Source: Daedaleopsis sinensis
Taxonomy: Eukaryota; Basidiomycota; Agaricomycetes; Polyporales; Polyporaceae
Length of the DNA stretch: 64,000 nt
NCBI GenBank assembly: GCA_033807695.1
Contig: CM066305.1
Coordinates: 1,178,001 to 1,242,000, forward strand
Direction: 5' to 3'
How positions within the stretch are numbered: position 1 is the first letter of the stretch; every line of letters begins with the position of its first letter. The notes below the pieces were generated by a model, which made no database searches, had not been told where the DNA came from, and worked only from the letters and a program-made list of their open reading frames with translations. The position numbers and the translations under genes were made by a program. This document shows, piece by piece, positions 11,707 through 22,626 of this stretch.

Positions 11707-12961
11707 GGCCGACTATGATGGCCTGGCTTCTGTGGTACTCCTCGCCCAAGCCTACTCACCGTCGCATCCAGGACAATCCGACGTGTGGCGCCCGTAATGA
11801 GTGCGCGCAGACAATAACCGCCAGCGCTCCTCGACGCCAGCTGCGAACGGCCTAATTCTCTCTCTCCGTCTGGGCTCTGTAATACTCGTCACTATCAGCC
11901 ATCTATCAGCGCGCGCAGCGACACGGGGGCGCATCGTGCTCGTTAATCCGGAGGAAGGACGAGCGCCGCGCCGCGACGACATTGTTTCCACCGCCACCGC
12001 GACTTCCGGATGTGAGAGGATGTGAGACGTCGCTATTGTTATGCGAACCGCTTGGCCGCGTCGAGGCATGCCACAGAACCCTATCCCAGATTAATCTTCG
12101 CGGAAGCGGACCGGTTTCCTCGAATCTCGTGCGCCCCGGATGGTGCGAGAGGCATGCCAGGCGGCTCCAGTCTCCGGGAGCTCATCAGCTCAGGCCTAGG
12201 CAGCCCCAAGGTACGACTCGCGCCGTGCGTGCGTTGGCCAACGGGATCGCGCAACGTCTGGTTTGGTGATCAAACATCGTGTATGTGCCAGCTCCGAACA
12301 GACGACACAAGGTATGTACTATGTACAGGCGCGCACGACGACAGCGCAGGCAACAACCAACGTACACTCGCGGGGACGGGACACTCGTTACGTCATGAAG
12401 TCGTTATGTATATGCGGCACACGGAGAAGGGAGAGGCGCTGTGCACTGTGCACTGTGCAGATCGAAGAGCGGAAGGGAGAGCGGAAGGGAGGAAGGGAGG
12501 AAGAAGGCGTGACGGCCAACGGCGCCTGTGGGATGGGGCCAATGTGAGGGGATCCCAGGGCGCGACGAGCACTAACATGTAAAGGGGAGAGGGCGAATGC
12601 AGAGGCGCGGAGGTGATAAGATAAATCCGACATTAAGATACGTGCGAGGAAGATGAGCAAGATGGATGGCGGACGGCGGGGTGCAGAAAGATACGAGCAT
12701 TACTTGAAGTGTCCGAGCTGTATGCGAGAAGGAGAGCGAAGGCGAGCCGTGGCCGGTCAACATAAAGCGGCCGCTCGAAGTCCTGAGGAGACGAAGAGAC
12801 GTGAACGAGGCGAGCGGATGCGTGCATATAGTTGCGCGAGGAACGAGCGGCTATCCCCACATCGACAGAGCAAAGGCTCTAGGAGCGACGACGATGGCCG
12901 AAAGTCCTTGTGTCGAAGCGATGATATGTCCTGTGGGCATGGCGATCGAATGATGGGCACT

Positions 12962-15388
12962 CTAGAGGATGCTGGGCCATTTCAGCTTGAGGCCCTCGAG
13001 CCAGCGCAAATACAGCAGCTCCGAAATCGGAGACTTGCGCACGGGCGAGCCAGGATCCGGTTGGGTCGGCGCCTGCAGGGGCGGCGAGGTCGAAGGAAGG
13101 CCCGAAATCCCCTCCTCCTCCTCGGTCACGATGAGCCCCTTCGCGGTCATCTCGCTCTTGCGGATCACACGCTTGTGCGGGAAAAGCGAGCGTGCGGTCT
13201 GTATGTGACTGCGCACGGCGGAGTTCCTGATTATGATAATAATACATCAGTCAGTTGCGCATCGCAGGTGACAAAGAGATCATGAACGCACTCGTTGATT
13301 TCGGAGAGGATGTCGAGTATGACGTTGTACGCCAACTCCGGATTGACATCTCGAAGCTCCTCGAACCCGCGGGAAATCATGCTGAGGGACTCGATCTCCC
13401 TCGCATCCATATCGTCTCTTGTCGCCTACAGCACTCCTATCAGTGGGGTACTATGCAACGTTCGTGGGAAGCATACCTTCTGTATGGTGGGCAACACGAT
13501 GTCGTCCACCAGAGACTTGCCCGCTTTCTGCGCTTCGCTAGCTGCCCGTTTGTGAGGCCCCTTCGTGCTTGAGGAGGGGGATGGCGGTATTGACGAGGCG
13601 CTTCCCTCCCGGCTTCTAACACTCCCCACATACTCCTCAGACAGTCGGAGTGAACGGAGGGTATCCACCTTCTTCACTGGCCGGATGGTGTCTATGCCTG
13701 TCCCAAGATCCGCCTCGCTCAGAATCGTGCCGGAGGTGACGTTGTTCCGTGCCGCGTATGAAGCTCTCCTCGACGACCGCATGGAGCCCGTGTATGCAGG
13801 CGGCGGCTCGGAGGAGTCGGCGACCTGCGCATCGACTGCGTCGACGCTTTGGGAAGGCGTCACTGGCCCTGTGTTGGACGTCTCGTCCGATCCGGTGTCG
13901 TTCATGAGAGAGGGGGCATCCTTGTCATCTCTAGCCGAATACGAGCGGATGACGACAGTCGAATGGCCTGCGTCCGCGTTCATACCAAGACCGCCAAGAC
14001 CAACGTGTGGTTGAAGGGGTACGTCGCTCCCCTTTGTGGTCGCAGCGGTGGTATCCATGGTTGTATGCGCATCGTACGTTTCGTCTTCTTCAGGTAGATC
14101 GTCGTAGTAGTCGTCATCTGGGATCATTCCAGCAGGCATGATGTCCTTCGCCATACTACGGAGTGAACCCATTGCAGAGGACGTGCGGATAGTGTTGAAG
14201 TCCCAATCACTGCGTAGGGTCCCGTCCCAAGCGCCGCTGTTGCGAATGGTCGCCTGGTAGTACTGCGGGCCCTTGCCAGGGGAGCGCGTACGATAGTCTT
14301 GGTATCGCTCGACGAGCTCAGTGAGATACGAAGTCTTCCGGGCGCCCCGGATGAACCGGTGCTGGAGGAGTTCCTTCGTCGTGGGTCGCTAGAAGACACC
14401 AACGTCACTATCCGTGATACCATCAGCCGAGGAAATGAACGTACCGAGTGAGGGTCCTTCGTCAGGCACTGAGCGACGAAGTCCTTGAACGCCAGAGAGA
14501 ATGCACCATCGAGGATGGGGGGCTTCGCTTTCGGAATCAAGAAGAGCACCCGCATAGGGTGATATTCTGCCAATGGTGGCTCCCCCTTCGCCATCTCTAT
14601 CGCAGTGATACCGAGACTCCATATGTCCGCCTTCGCATCGTAACCCGCTTGCCGGATGACTTCGGGGGCCATCCAAAACGGTGTTCCCACAAAGGTATGC
14701 CTCAGGGTGCTGGTGAGTTGAGCAGCGACACCGAAGTCGGCGAGCTTGACCTTCCCTGACGCCGAGAGTAGAACATTGGCGGCCTTGATATCACGATGGA
14801 TGGTGCCTTCGTTGTGAAGGTAGTCGAGACCAAGTAGGAGTTCACGCATGATGACCGCAATGTGGGCTTCTGTGAAGACACCGGCCTTCAAAAGGTCGAG
14901 ACACGAGCCACCGGCAAGATACTCCATCACTATCCACAGCTTGTATGCCACCACAAACGAGCCATAGTATCTTGTCACATATTCTGAGTCGCACTGGGCA
15001 AGGCTGGCAATCTCTTGCTGTATCTCGGAGATGTCGTCGTCCGAGTCTTCCAGGTCTATCCGGAACGCGTCAAAACGACATCCCATACCAACCCCCTCCC
15101 TGCAAGCTACGCACCGATTTGCTTGATGGCGACAATCTGCTTCGTGTCGTTGTGGATCGCCTTGTAGACCGTGCCAAAGCTGCCCGTGCCTAGCTTCTCC
15201 AGGAGGGTGTATTGGCTTGCAGGGTTGCTGCTGGGTATATACGGCCAGGGTTCTGGCGACTTCACCCTGCGCTCAGCACTGGGCGACGGGGGCGGGGACT
15301 TGGTGAGTTGCTTGGGCTGTGAACCATAATCAGAAGAGCCGCTCGACGACGTGCTGGGCTTTTTGAGCAGACGAGAACCGGGAGGCAT
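12962..15388 (-). CDS. Ste20-family protein kinase, germinal-centre-kinase type (MST3/Nak1/Kic1-like)
   Basis: Ser/Thr kinase of the GCK group; relatives act upstream of NDR kinases in polarity and septation. Exons 15388-15115, 15055-14445, 14388-13477, 13425-13292 and 13226-12962 give 731 aa. The catalytic domain starts near residue 60 and has all key motifs: glycine loop [14 protein letters not shown] lysine, catalytic loop [19 protein letters not shown], activation segment and [10 protein letters not shown], ending [12 protein letters not shown] across a splice junction. The N-terminal 55 residues are Ser/Pro-rich. No CRIB domain is seen, which excludes the PAK branch (Ste20/Cla4). The C-terminal half is long, Ser/Thr-rich and disordered, then a helical block ([20 protein letters not shown]) may serve partner binding. 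ATG 15388 is preferred over an upstream in-frame ATG at 15499 because the family starts close to the kinase domain. The exact subfamily is less certain than the GCK assignment. Confidence 0.88.
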
Positions 15389-16341
15389 GTCACTGGAGGG
15401 GCGGCAGCACTCTGGGGGCGGGGGACGCGCAGGGAAGGGGGACAGAGATAGCGACGACGGAGGATGCCAGAATGGACGCAGTGGCGAATCGTCGCACACC
15501 GGGCCCTTCTAGCGAGCACGTGTGTGGTAGGACGATGAGAATGGAAAAAGATGCGCCATCTCCTCATGACGATGATTCGACGCGGACTATGACGAAAATC
15601 ACCGCATGGCTTAAGCTTCACTCACCATGACGGGTCGTTAGGGTGCACGGCGTGGATAAATATCGTTATAACTAAGGCAGGGGCTTGACACTAGTGCTGC
15701 GTCGTGGAGAACCAAGGGCGTGGACGGTAACGTGTAGGAAGAGTCGGAGAATACAAGAGACACGCGGCGTGGTTGCAAACGGGGGGCGTGCACGGTCGAG
15801 AAGGTTATGAGGAGATTGCCGCGGAAGTGTGGTTGCCGAGTGCGGTCAGTTTGTTGTGGATGGGTCGGTGGCGGCTGGGCTGTCGGTGGCGGGCGCTGAG
15901 GACAACGTCGAGGAAGGCGACGGCGACGACCCGGACAGCGAGGGCGGGGCAGCGGACGGGGCAAGAGCCAAAACGGCCGAGGAGCGCGACGGTACCCGGT
16001 GACGTGATCCTCCTCGCCGCTCGGTGGCTGTGGGATCCTTGCGCGCCACTTGGGCTTAGGCCACGCTCCACCTCTCCGGCCCGGACAATCTCCGCCTTCG
16101 GCCCCTACAGAGGCCTGGTCTACAAACTAGTGTACTCGAGACATGTAGCCAGGATAGACCGATCCCTCAGACAGTCGAGAGAGCAAGACGACGTCGTCAA
16201 TCTATCACACAAGATTCGAGGCTCTGCATATGCGCATGAATCGGCATGGCATATTGGGTTGGTGGTGTGGTGGTAGCGTATAGCATACAAATGAAATGAA
16301 CAAACTCAGAGCAACATAGACAACCAGCGATCCGCCCCCGC
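15389..16341. other. Promoter region between the Ste20-type kinase and uL29
   Basis: No gene is supported. The left part is the kinase promoter and 5' UTR, the right part the 3' flank of the uL29 gene. Overlapping Arg-rich open frames on both strands at about 15640-16280 reflect GC-rich composition rather than coding. Confidence 0.45.
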
Positions 16342-16882
16342 TCATGCCTTTACAGCGTACTTCCGGATCGGGAAGTGGATGTCCTTCTTACGCTGCTTGA
16401 GCGTCTTCAGCGACGCTTCATGCTGTAGTGCAGTTGCAGATTAGCAGGGTCCGTGCATGTAACATTTCCACCAGACAGACCTTGGTCAGACGTCTCCGGA
16501 TGGCACGGGTCTTCTTGACGCGGAGGTCGAGGGGGAGGTACTTCTTGTTCTTGTAGAACTCCCGGAGGTTCTGCCTCGCCTTTTGGTTCGTAACGGTCAA
16601 CACGCGGGCGATCGACTTGCGGACGGTGTTGCTGAGGGATTGCGGATTTAGATACAACTTGCGCAGAGATAGAGACAACATACATCTTGGTGACCTTGGC
16701 CGCAGAACCACCAGCGATCTTCTGTACCCGGAGCGTAAGAAGCTCATTCTTGAGCTCCGAAAGCTGCTTGGTCAAGTCATTCTTGGACCTGCAAGTTATC
16801 AGCATCAATACCGAGTCACACTGTTATAGCGGTAAGGAACGCACTTGGACTGGAGCTCGTACGCCTTGACCTTGCCGGGCAT
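16342..16882 (-). CDS. RPL35: 60S ribosomal protein L35 (uL29)
   Basis: Structural protein of the large ribosomal subunit near the exit tunnel. Exons 16882-16845, 16788-16684, 16631-16481 and 16422-16342 give 124 aa, the usual size. The sequence starts [10 protein letters not shown], continues [48 protein letters not shown] and ends IRKYAVKA, matching uL29 along its whole length. The first exon codes only 12 residues plus two bases, a common layout for fungal ribosomal protein genes. The 40-nt interval upstream of the ATG is pyrimidine/purine mixed; no TATA box is evident. Confidence 0.97.
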
Positions 16883-17560
16883 TTTGTCGTTTGATGATCT
16901 ACGGGGACGAGTCGAGCGTCAGTAAGTTTGCTCCATATTCTCGGCCTCTTCAGACTCGGCGGAGCCCATTAACGACAGAGATCGCCCAGACGAGTCCGAG
17001 AGCAGCAGAGATACAGCGAAACGAGATAATCACCTTGAGGAGTGTCGTAGGGGATGTACGCGCCGCGCTTGGAACGAGGAATAGCGAGCGTGGGACAGTG
17101 CGACTGTGTACTATGCAGTTCCTGCAGCCACCGCTCCCACGCTCGTGTGGACTTGCCTAATCGGGCCGTCAGTCCTCTCGTCGCTGGTGGCGGCGTGCTG
17201 GGCCTCCGAGTGTCACTGAATGCTTGTTTGCCACAACTCTCCCCCTGGGTCTCACCATTGTCCTTGTCGCGAAGCCGGAGGGTCGATATATCGAGCTCGC
17301 GCTGGGAACTTGGCGTCTACATGGCTGGGAGGCTCTCTTTGGGTGGCCTTTGTGAGCGAGACTGGAGTGAACACTACTTGCGCTACCTTTGTCCGCCATC
17401 TTGCATGTCGTCTCTCCGTTACGTTCCTCCCCTCCGAAATTCTACACGCTACTCTGGCTACTTGTGAACAAAGTGGATCTGTGTGGTATGGAGCCCCCTA
17501 TGATTGGTCGCGGAGGTCGTCACTTGACAAGCTCGGGTTCTCAGGTCCCCACGATAAATT
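16883..17560. other. Divergent promoter region, uL29 and orphan ORF
   Basis: No further gene is supported. This interval must contain the uL29 promoter. A 137-codon frame at 17054-17467 is Ser/Arg/Cys-rich, has no splice-supported extension, and is treated as chance. Confidence 0.4.
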
Positions 17561-18133
17561 ATGGGCTCTGTATACCCCCCAGGACAAGACCTGCACTCCG
17601 TCGCGTCGCTCTTCCCACATGTGGACCACGACCTGATCGTGTCCATCATTAACCACCAGCTCCCCGGCGCTGAGATCTACAAACTAGACTCGCGCCGGAT
17701 CCTCGAGTCGACATGGAACCTCGTCGATGTCAACATGGACGAAAGCACGATCTCTCTCCATTCCGCCCCCTTGGCCACCGAGACATATGCCACCCTTGAC
17801 TCCCTCCTTGTCCCACTGAACGCATACTTCTCCGTTCTATGCGTACACGGACTTTCCCATGGCCAATCTCCCCTCCTTCCTTGCAATCTCTTCCGGTACA
17901 GCAGCCATCTCGTCAAGATCGCCGCGCAATATGAATGGGCTGCCGTGCTCTCGTACCACTTCGCGTTGTTCTCGCGACGGTGCAAGGAGATGCGGAAGGG
18001 CGACTACTCGGGGTGGGGCCGCGTGGATATGGACCTCATGGAGGAGTTCCTTGTTCCCAACCAGAAGAAGCGTTATGGTAGCGTGCACGCAGTCATTAAC
18101 GAATGCCGGTCCTGGGTGCTAATTAACCGGTGA
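17561..18133 (+). CDS. Orphan ORF of 190 aa, possibly mobile-element derived
   Basis: Single-exon ORF; a TAA stop lies one codon before the ATG in the same frame, fixing the start unless an upstream exon exists. The second half is ordered-looking: HLVKIAAQYEWAAVLSYHF, then a basic/Trp-containing stretch KGDYSGWGRVDMDLMEEFL. Similar Trp-rich helical segments occur in my recollection in gag-like or orphan proteins associated with Agaricomycete retroelements, but no protease, reverse transcriptase or integrase follows and no terminal repeats were found, so this link is weak. The ORF diverges from uL29. Function unknown. Confidence 0.4.
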   Translation: MGSVYPPGQDLHSVASLFPHVDHDLIVSIINHQLPGAEIYKLDSRRILESTWNLVDVNMDESTISLHSAPLATETYATLDSLLVPLNAYFSVLCVHGLSHGQSPLLPCNLFRYSSHLVKIAAQYEWAAVLSYHFALFSRRCKEMRKGDYSGWGRVDMDLMEEFLVPNQKKRYGSVHAVINECRSWVLINR

Positions 18134-19757
18134 CGTAGATACGAGACGAAAGCAAAAGTAGTCCTCCGCTACGACTATGCAGCGCAAATGTACCACCATC
18201 ACTACCACTATGCAATGTAACATCTAACCCGACAATGTCCGTGTCACTCAGTGCACCTTCCTTCGTCTACCTTCGTGTGAAGTAACTCCATGGGAATGAA
18301 TGCAACGAAGTACTGCGAGTAAATACTGCCCATTGTGATCAGGATCATGGGGCTGGCTGTGGCGCAGACAGGTCGTCCATTCGTTGAACCCTGGGGTGGC
18401 GTTTTGTCCGTTCTTGCCCTTTTGAATTCAATCCCCGGCGCCCGCGGTTAACCACAACTTGGCGCTAGAACTGATTCAATCACAGAGATACAACATAACC
18501 CGTATAACTTCAGATTTTGTCTCTAGAGGTACGTCGACGCACGCTCTCCCGTCTTATTTTTAATCTGATAGATGTTCTAGACGTGGCAAGGGGGCAAACG
18601 AATTTCGATTTCAGTTATCCGCAGCCGAAGCTCAAGTCAAGTCCGCCGATTCGCCGATTGTGCCGGGCCTCACTGCCTCCTATTGGCTCAAGGTTGGTCG
18701 ATAGACTACAATGCACTACCGGCTCACTATGTCGGTGTACGATGCTTCAACTATCAGTCAACGCGCAGGATGAAGCGTGCGCTTGTGGATGAAATGGCGG
18801 CAACTGGACGCGCTGGAATGGTTGCAAACGTCCAACTACTTCTCTGTTATTGTTTTAGCGACCTACCGCTGATAAATACTCAATTTTTGAGTGCACTTGA
18901 GCAGTGGATCCAGGTGAGTGACCGTTTCAGGTGCAGCGACCGTTGAAGGGAGTATAGCCAGCTGATGCCCAATGTGTCACAGTGCCGTCGCATCCACCGC
19001 CAACCTTCCGAACGTCAGAGCGTCAGTTGCGTGTCGCTGGCCTGGAACCATGTCAAGCTTTGGCGGAGACTCCTCCCTTCTATTGCCAGCGGGGACCATG
19101 AGACCAGTTATTACATGGAAAGTTTGCTTTATCGTCAGTCACTCATTGGATCAACACCCCGCAACCTTCACTCAACCTCCTCATTTCGAAGTCAGAAGCG
19201 TCTGCGATGGTACGAATACCTTGGGCGGGGCCCACATGGTGACTACGAATGCATGGAAGCTGGCAGCGTAGACACCTCGCTGTACGAGGAGCAGTCGGCA
19301 TCTCGTAAATGCTAAGGAGGGTCCTATCATTGCCATGATAAGTAAGTGATTTTGCGTGCTTCTTCGGTCGCCCTTCTCAACCTCTTCATTCACTAGCTCA
19401 CCATACTCGCCTTGATTCTCCGCGCGCGCGCATCACGAGTCGGCCTCGAATATATGTAACAGGCAGGACAATCATTGCTTCCAAGCATTCTGGTGGGCAG
19501 CTGGCCCATTTGTGACATTGGTGTTGTCAACGACGGCAGCCAACTTGGGCTTGACGTAAGCCACCCCTCTGCCATTATCCTTCTGCGAGTGCTTAGAAGG
19601 CCTATAAAGGATTCGGAGGCGATCCGACACCAACACACTGCTCAGTGCTCACTGCTATCTCCCTCTCAGGTCATCAGCAACGTACGGTCAGAGCCCTCAC
19701 GCCAGTGCTCTTCACCCCACTTTACTTGTGCTTTCACTGACCTCGGGATTTGTGTAG
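18134..19757. other. 1.6-kb stretch without a supported gene
   Basis: Open frames up to 116 codons occur, for example 18965-19315, but none resembles a known family, and I found no chain of splice sites joining them. The right end carries the promoter of the decarboxylase gene, including a TATA box. Confidence 0.4.
19603..19608 (+). promoter_or_regulatory. TATA box of the PsiD-like decarboxylase gene
   Basis: The sequence cctataaagg lies 150 nt upstream of the ATG at 19758. Several gt...ag pairs between it and the ATG would allow a 5' UTR intron. Motif and spacing only. Confidence 0.45.
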
Positions 19758-21129
19758 ATGGCATCTAAAATCGCTTCGCAGAACAAGCAGGTCGGCAAGG
19801 GCAGTCATGCCCAGAACTTCATGTACCATCGCCACATCGGCGGGTGGCTGCCCCAGGACCATCAGATCGTGCACAAATGGGTCAATAGGCACATGGAGGC
19901 CATCAAGCAGCGGAAGAAGAACGGCCCCTTGAAGCTCGCAGACGTCGTCCAGCGGTTCAAGGATTGCATCGAGGGGGACCCCCACATCTACATGGGTTTC
20001 CACGAGATGTTCACACAGGTTCCCGAGAGCTATCGTCCCCTGCCCGTATGTATCAGGTCGTTGAACGAACCGCTAGAAATTGACCAGATTTGTCTAGGTT
20101 GACAACTACATCGATATGCTCGAGCTCTTCGACGACATCTTGCACACCGCTCCAGAGTATGAGGACAACGAACTCATCGGATTCCCTATCAACGCCATTC
20201 TCGACTGGCCGATGGGGACCGAAGCCGGATACCGCATGTTCACAACGGAGAAGGTGAACCTCATGTTCAAGGAGCTGTTCGACGAGTGGGTCGAGTTCCT
20301 CAAGTCCTCGGACTCTTGCTATGTCCTCGACGACAAGAACGAGACCCAGTGGTTCTGGCCGGCGAACGTGTTCCCGAACTTCGTCGACGACTACGAGTGC
20401 GCCCCGGGCACGGACCACTGGGGCTTCACCTCGTGGGACAACTTCTTCACGCGGACGTTCAAGGAGGGACGGCGGGACCCGCCCCCGAATGACCCGACCG
20501 TCGTGCTCAGTGCCTGCGAGTCCACCCCATACCGTATCGCTTTCGACGTCCAGCGTTTCGACCAGTTCTGGCTGAAGGGCCAACCCTACTCTGTCCAGCA
20601 CATGCTCCATTGTTCCGAGACCGACGTCCAGCCGTTCATCGGGGGCACCGTCTACCAGGCCTTTCTCTCCGCACGCGACTACCACCGCTGGCACAGCCCG
20701 GTGAACGGCGTCGTGACGGGCATAAAGCACGTCTCTGGCACGTACTACGCCGAGTCGCGCGAGGCGAGGACCCCCGAGGGCGGACTCGACCCCGCGGGGC
20801 CCGACCTGTCCCAGGCGTTCATCACCAACCTGGCCACGCGCGTCATCATCTGGATTAAAGCCGACCCCCCGGTGGGGGAGATGTGTTTCGTCGCGGTTGG
20901 GATGGCGGAGGTGTCCTCGTGCGCGGTGAACGAGAATGTGGTAGTGGGCGCGCCCCTCACGAAGGGGCAGGAGATCGGGATGTTCCATTACGGAGGATCG
21001 ACCCACTGCCTCGTCTTCAACAAGGACGTGGACGTCAAGTTCACGATGAAGATAGAGGAGGACCTGGACGATCAGAAGCTCGTCCAGCTCAACACCAAGA
21101 TTGCTACTGTGAGTCAGAAGACCCAGTAG
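19758..21129 (+). CDS. PsiD-like pyruvoyl decarboxylase (phosphatidylserine decarboxylase family)
   Basis: Member of the soluble branch of the phosphatidylserine decarboxylase family that includes PsiD, the L-tryptophan decarboxylase of Psilocybe. Exons 19758-20045 and 20098-21129 give 439 aa, about the length of PsiD. The N-terminus has HRHIGGWLPQDHQIVHKWV, the start of this fungal branch; the core has NFFTRTFKEG, the YHRWHSPVNGVV block with the conserved His, and a C-terminal GGST at about residues 395-398, where self-cleavage is expected to create the pyruvoyl cofactor at the Ser. No N-terminal targeting or membrane segment is seen, unlike true mitochondrial PSD1. Substrate is unknown: it could be an aromatic amino acid or phosphatidylserine. 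No psiH, psiK, psiM or other secondary-metabolism gene is nearby, so psilocybin synthesis is not implied. Confidence 0.88.
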
Positions 21130-21415
21130 ATCGAAGACTGATGCTCCCTTTGTAACAACCAGTGTACTTGTATTTCTCGATCGGCCGAAGTCACGTAGCT
21201 GTCCTCCTCGCAGACAAACGTAGCCAACATACATACTGAAGTCTTGTGTACGATATCGGTGTACCGATGTAGCGTTGTCGAATCAGATTGTTGTGTAGTC
21301 TGTAACGCGGGTGAACTAGTGGAAAAAGCCTCGTGTTCCCTCCCAGTCTGCATGACAGTCTTGCGTCTATAATCAAGGTGGTCTGTCGGTGATCCTCTTC
21401 CAGGAACCATCTCTC

Positions 21416-22213
21416 CTACGCGCAAAGGTGTTCGGTCACAGATGTTCGCACTTCGAAGTTGCAGGCGTACCTGACACTTTCCAGACAGGCATCCAACTGC
21501 TTGGACAACCCGTGCATCCGCTCCCACCGCGTGGCTTCCACCAGGACATGATCTTGTCCCTTTTCTACTTCTTTGAGCAATGCAGCGACTTCGAGCAGCG
21601 AGCTCCTCAACGCTTTGTACTCCGTACTCCTACAGCAATGGAGCTATTCGATCACAGCACCCCGTCTTCGTGAATGGACACACCTTTGCGACTCCGTGTC
21701 AGACGAGCCCAACATGAGCAGTGCGATACGCTTTGTCGTCTGTGTCTGCCAGGCATGCGTCATGCCCTCCCGCCTCGCTGCTGCCACCGCCTCCGACAAG
21801 ATCAGATCTCGAATTCTCTGGGTTTCCGTTACAACCCTCCGTTCGAGGCTGTCCTGAGTCGTCTTGACCATGCCAGACAGTCCATCGAGCTGCGGCAGGA
21901 TCACGGCTAGTTGCTCCTGGAGAGGTGCATCTGGCTGAGCCGGTTGCACAGATGGGGGACTGCCAGCCGCTGCTACAGTGTTGTGGACCTTCCACTCCCG
22001 GACCTCCCGTGCCAGGCTCGCATTTGCGGAGCGGAGCGCATGTAGCTCCTGCTGAAGGCGAGATATGTGTTTGCGCAAGAGCGTGTAGGAAATCGAGACT
22101 ACCGCCGCAGGAATGAGGATAGCAGAGATTGCGAGGAGACGAGGATCGTATACTGTATCGAGGAGAGTCCGTTTTGTTGAGTTGCTTTTGTCCTGGGGAT
22201 GTACGGAGGACAT
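21416..22213 (-). CDS. Membrane-anchored coiled-coil protein, paralogue 1
   Basis: Unrecognised 247-aa protein. Exons 22213-21684 and 21629-21416; the join reads SDTESQ-R-STEYKALRSS. The predicted start is the ATG at 22213; an upstream GTG would add ten residues. After about 17 polar residues there is one membrane segment (LAISAILIPAAVVSISYTLL), then a basic RKH and a coiled coil (RLQQELHALRSANASLAREVREW), a Pro/Gln linker, a second helical region and a C-terminal helix LEVAALLKEVEK. Architecture, exon number and the phase of the intron match the neighbouring gene at 22627-23588, so the two are tandem paralogues. Function is unknown; a tail-out organelle or ER tether would fit the shape but is a guess. 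Confidence 0.68.
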
Positions 22214-22626
22214 GTGCCCATGGGGAACGTAGGTGGAGGACACTGACAGTGATCGCTGGGTCCAACTGGCAGCAACATCGTGGTTTACGAGAACAACTAT
22301 GTAAGCGCCCGGTGACCAAGTAAGAAGTATTAGTTAATAGTTATAACCACATCCTCCGACACTACATACGTACACGACGTTGCATCGGGATAGTATGACA
22401 CAAGACCAGTGACATTAAGACATCGAACTTCAGCCTAATCCTACAGGTAGTAGCTACAAGAAAGCGACCTCTACAGGCTGTACACCATTAATCTCGTCAG
22501 ACCGTCACAGTGATTCAGTGCCAAATGCACAAGACGTCGTTGGACATCCACTGTTCTCACTCACTAATGCCTTGTCTCCCCTAGGCAGACGATGAAGGAC
22601 CTATTAACGGGAGGGAAGGACGGTCA
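22214..22626. other. Intergenic region between the two coiled-coil paralogues
   Basis: No gene is supported. It is the promoter of paralogue 1 and the 3' flank of paralogue 2. Confidence 0.5.

Larger units (their letters stand above)
11327..12961. other. Gene-poor stretch right of the pheromone gene
   Basis: No gene is supported between the pheromone precursor and the 3' end of the Ste20-type kinase. It contains the pheromone promoter, a perfect 32-bp tandem duplication, a short ctgtgca repeat near 12437-12459 and a purine-rich (GGAAGGGA) tract near 12475-12510. Confidence 0.45.

Noticed and set aside
9696..12961. Complete mating-type B locus
   Set aside because: No STE3-type receptor or second pheromone precursor could be found around the single CAAX mini-gene.
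12653..13285. 210-codon plus-strand frame overlapping the 3' end of the Ste20-type kinase
   Set aside because: Its right half is antisense to confirmed kinase exons and its left half is Arg/Ser/Cys-rich without features.
12962..15388. PAK-type kinase (Ste20/Cla4) often linked to mating loci
   Set aside because: No CRIB domain is present and the kinase domain with [21 protein letters not shown] and short N-terminus fits the GCK group.
17054..17467. 137-codon frame upstream of the orphan ORF
   Set aside because: Ser/Arg/Cys-rich with no splice link to the downstream ORF and lies in the uL29 promoter.
19758..21129. Psilocybin-type biosynthetic cluster
   Set aside because: Only a PsiD-like enzyme is present; no P450, kinase of the PsiK type or methyltransferase is nearby.
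20053..21234. 393-codon open frame antisense to the decarboxylase gene
   Set aside because: It mirrors the GC-rich third positions of the sense gene, is rich in Val/Leu/Arg/Asp, and crosses the real intron; no motif is present.
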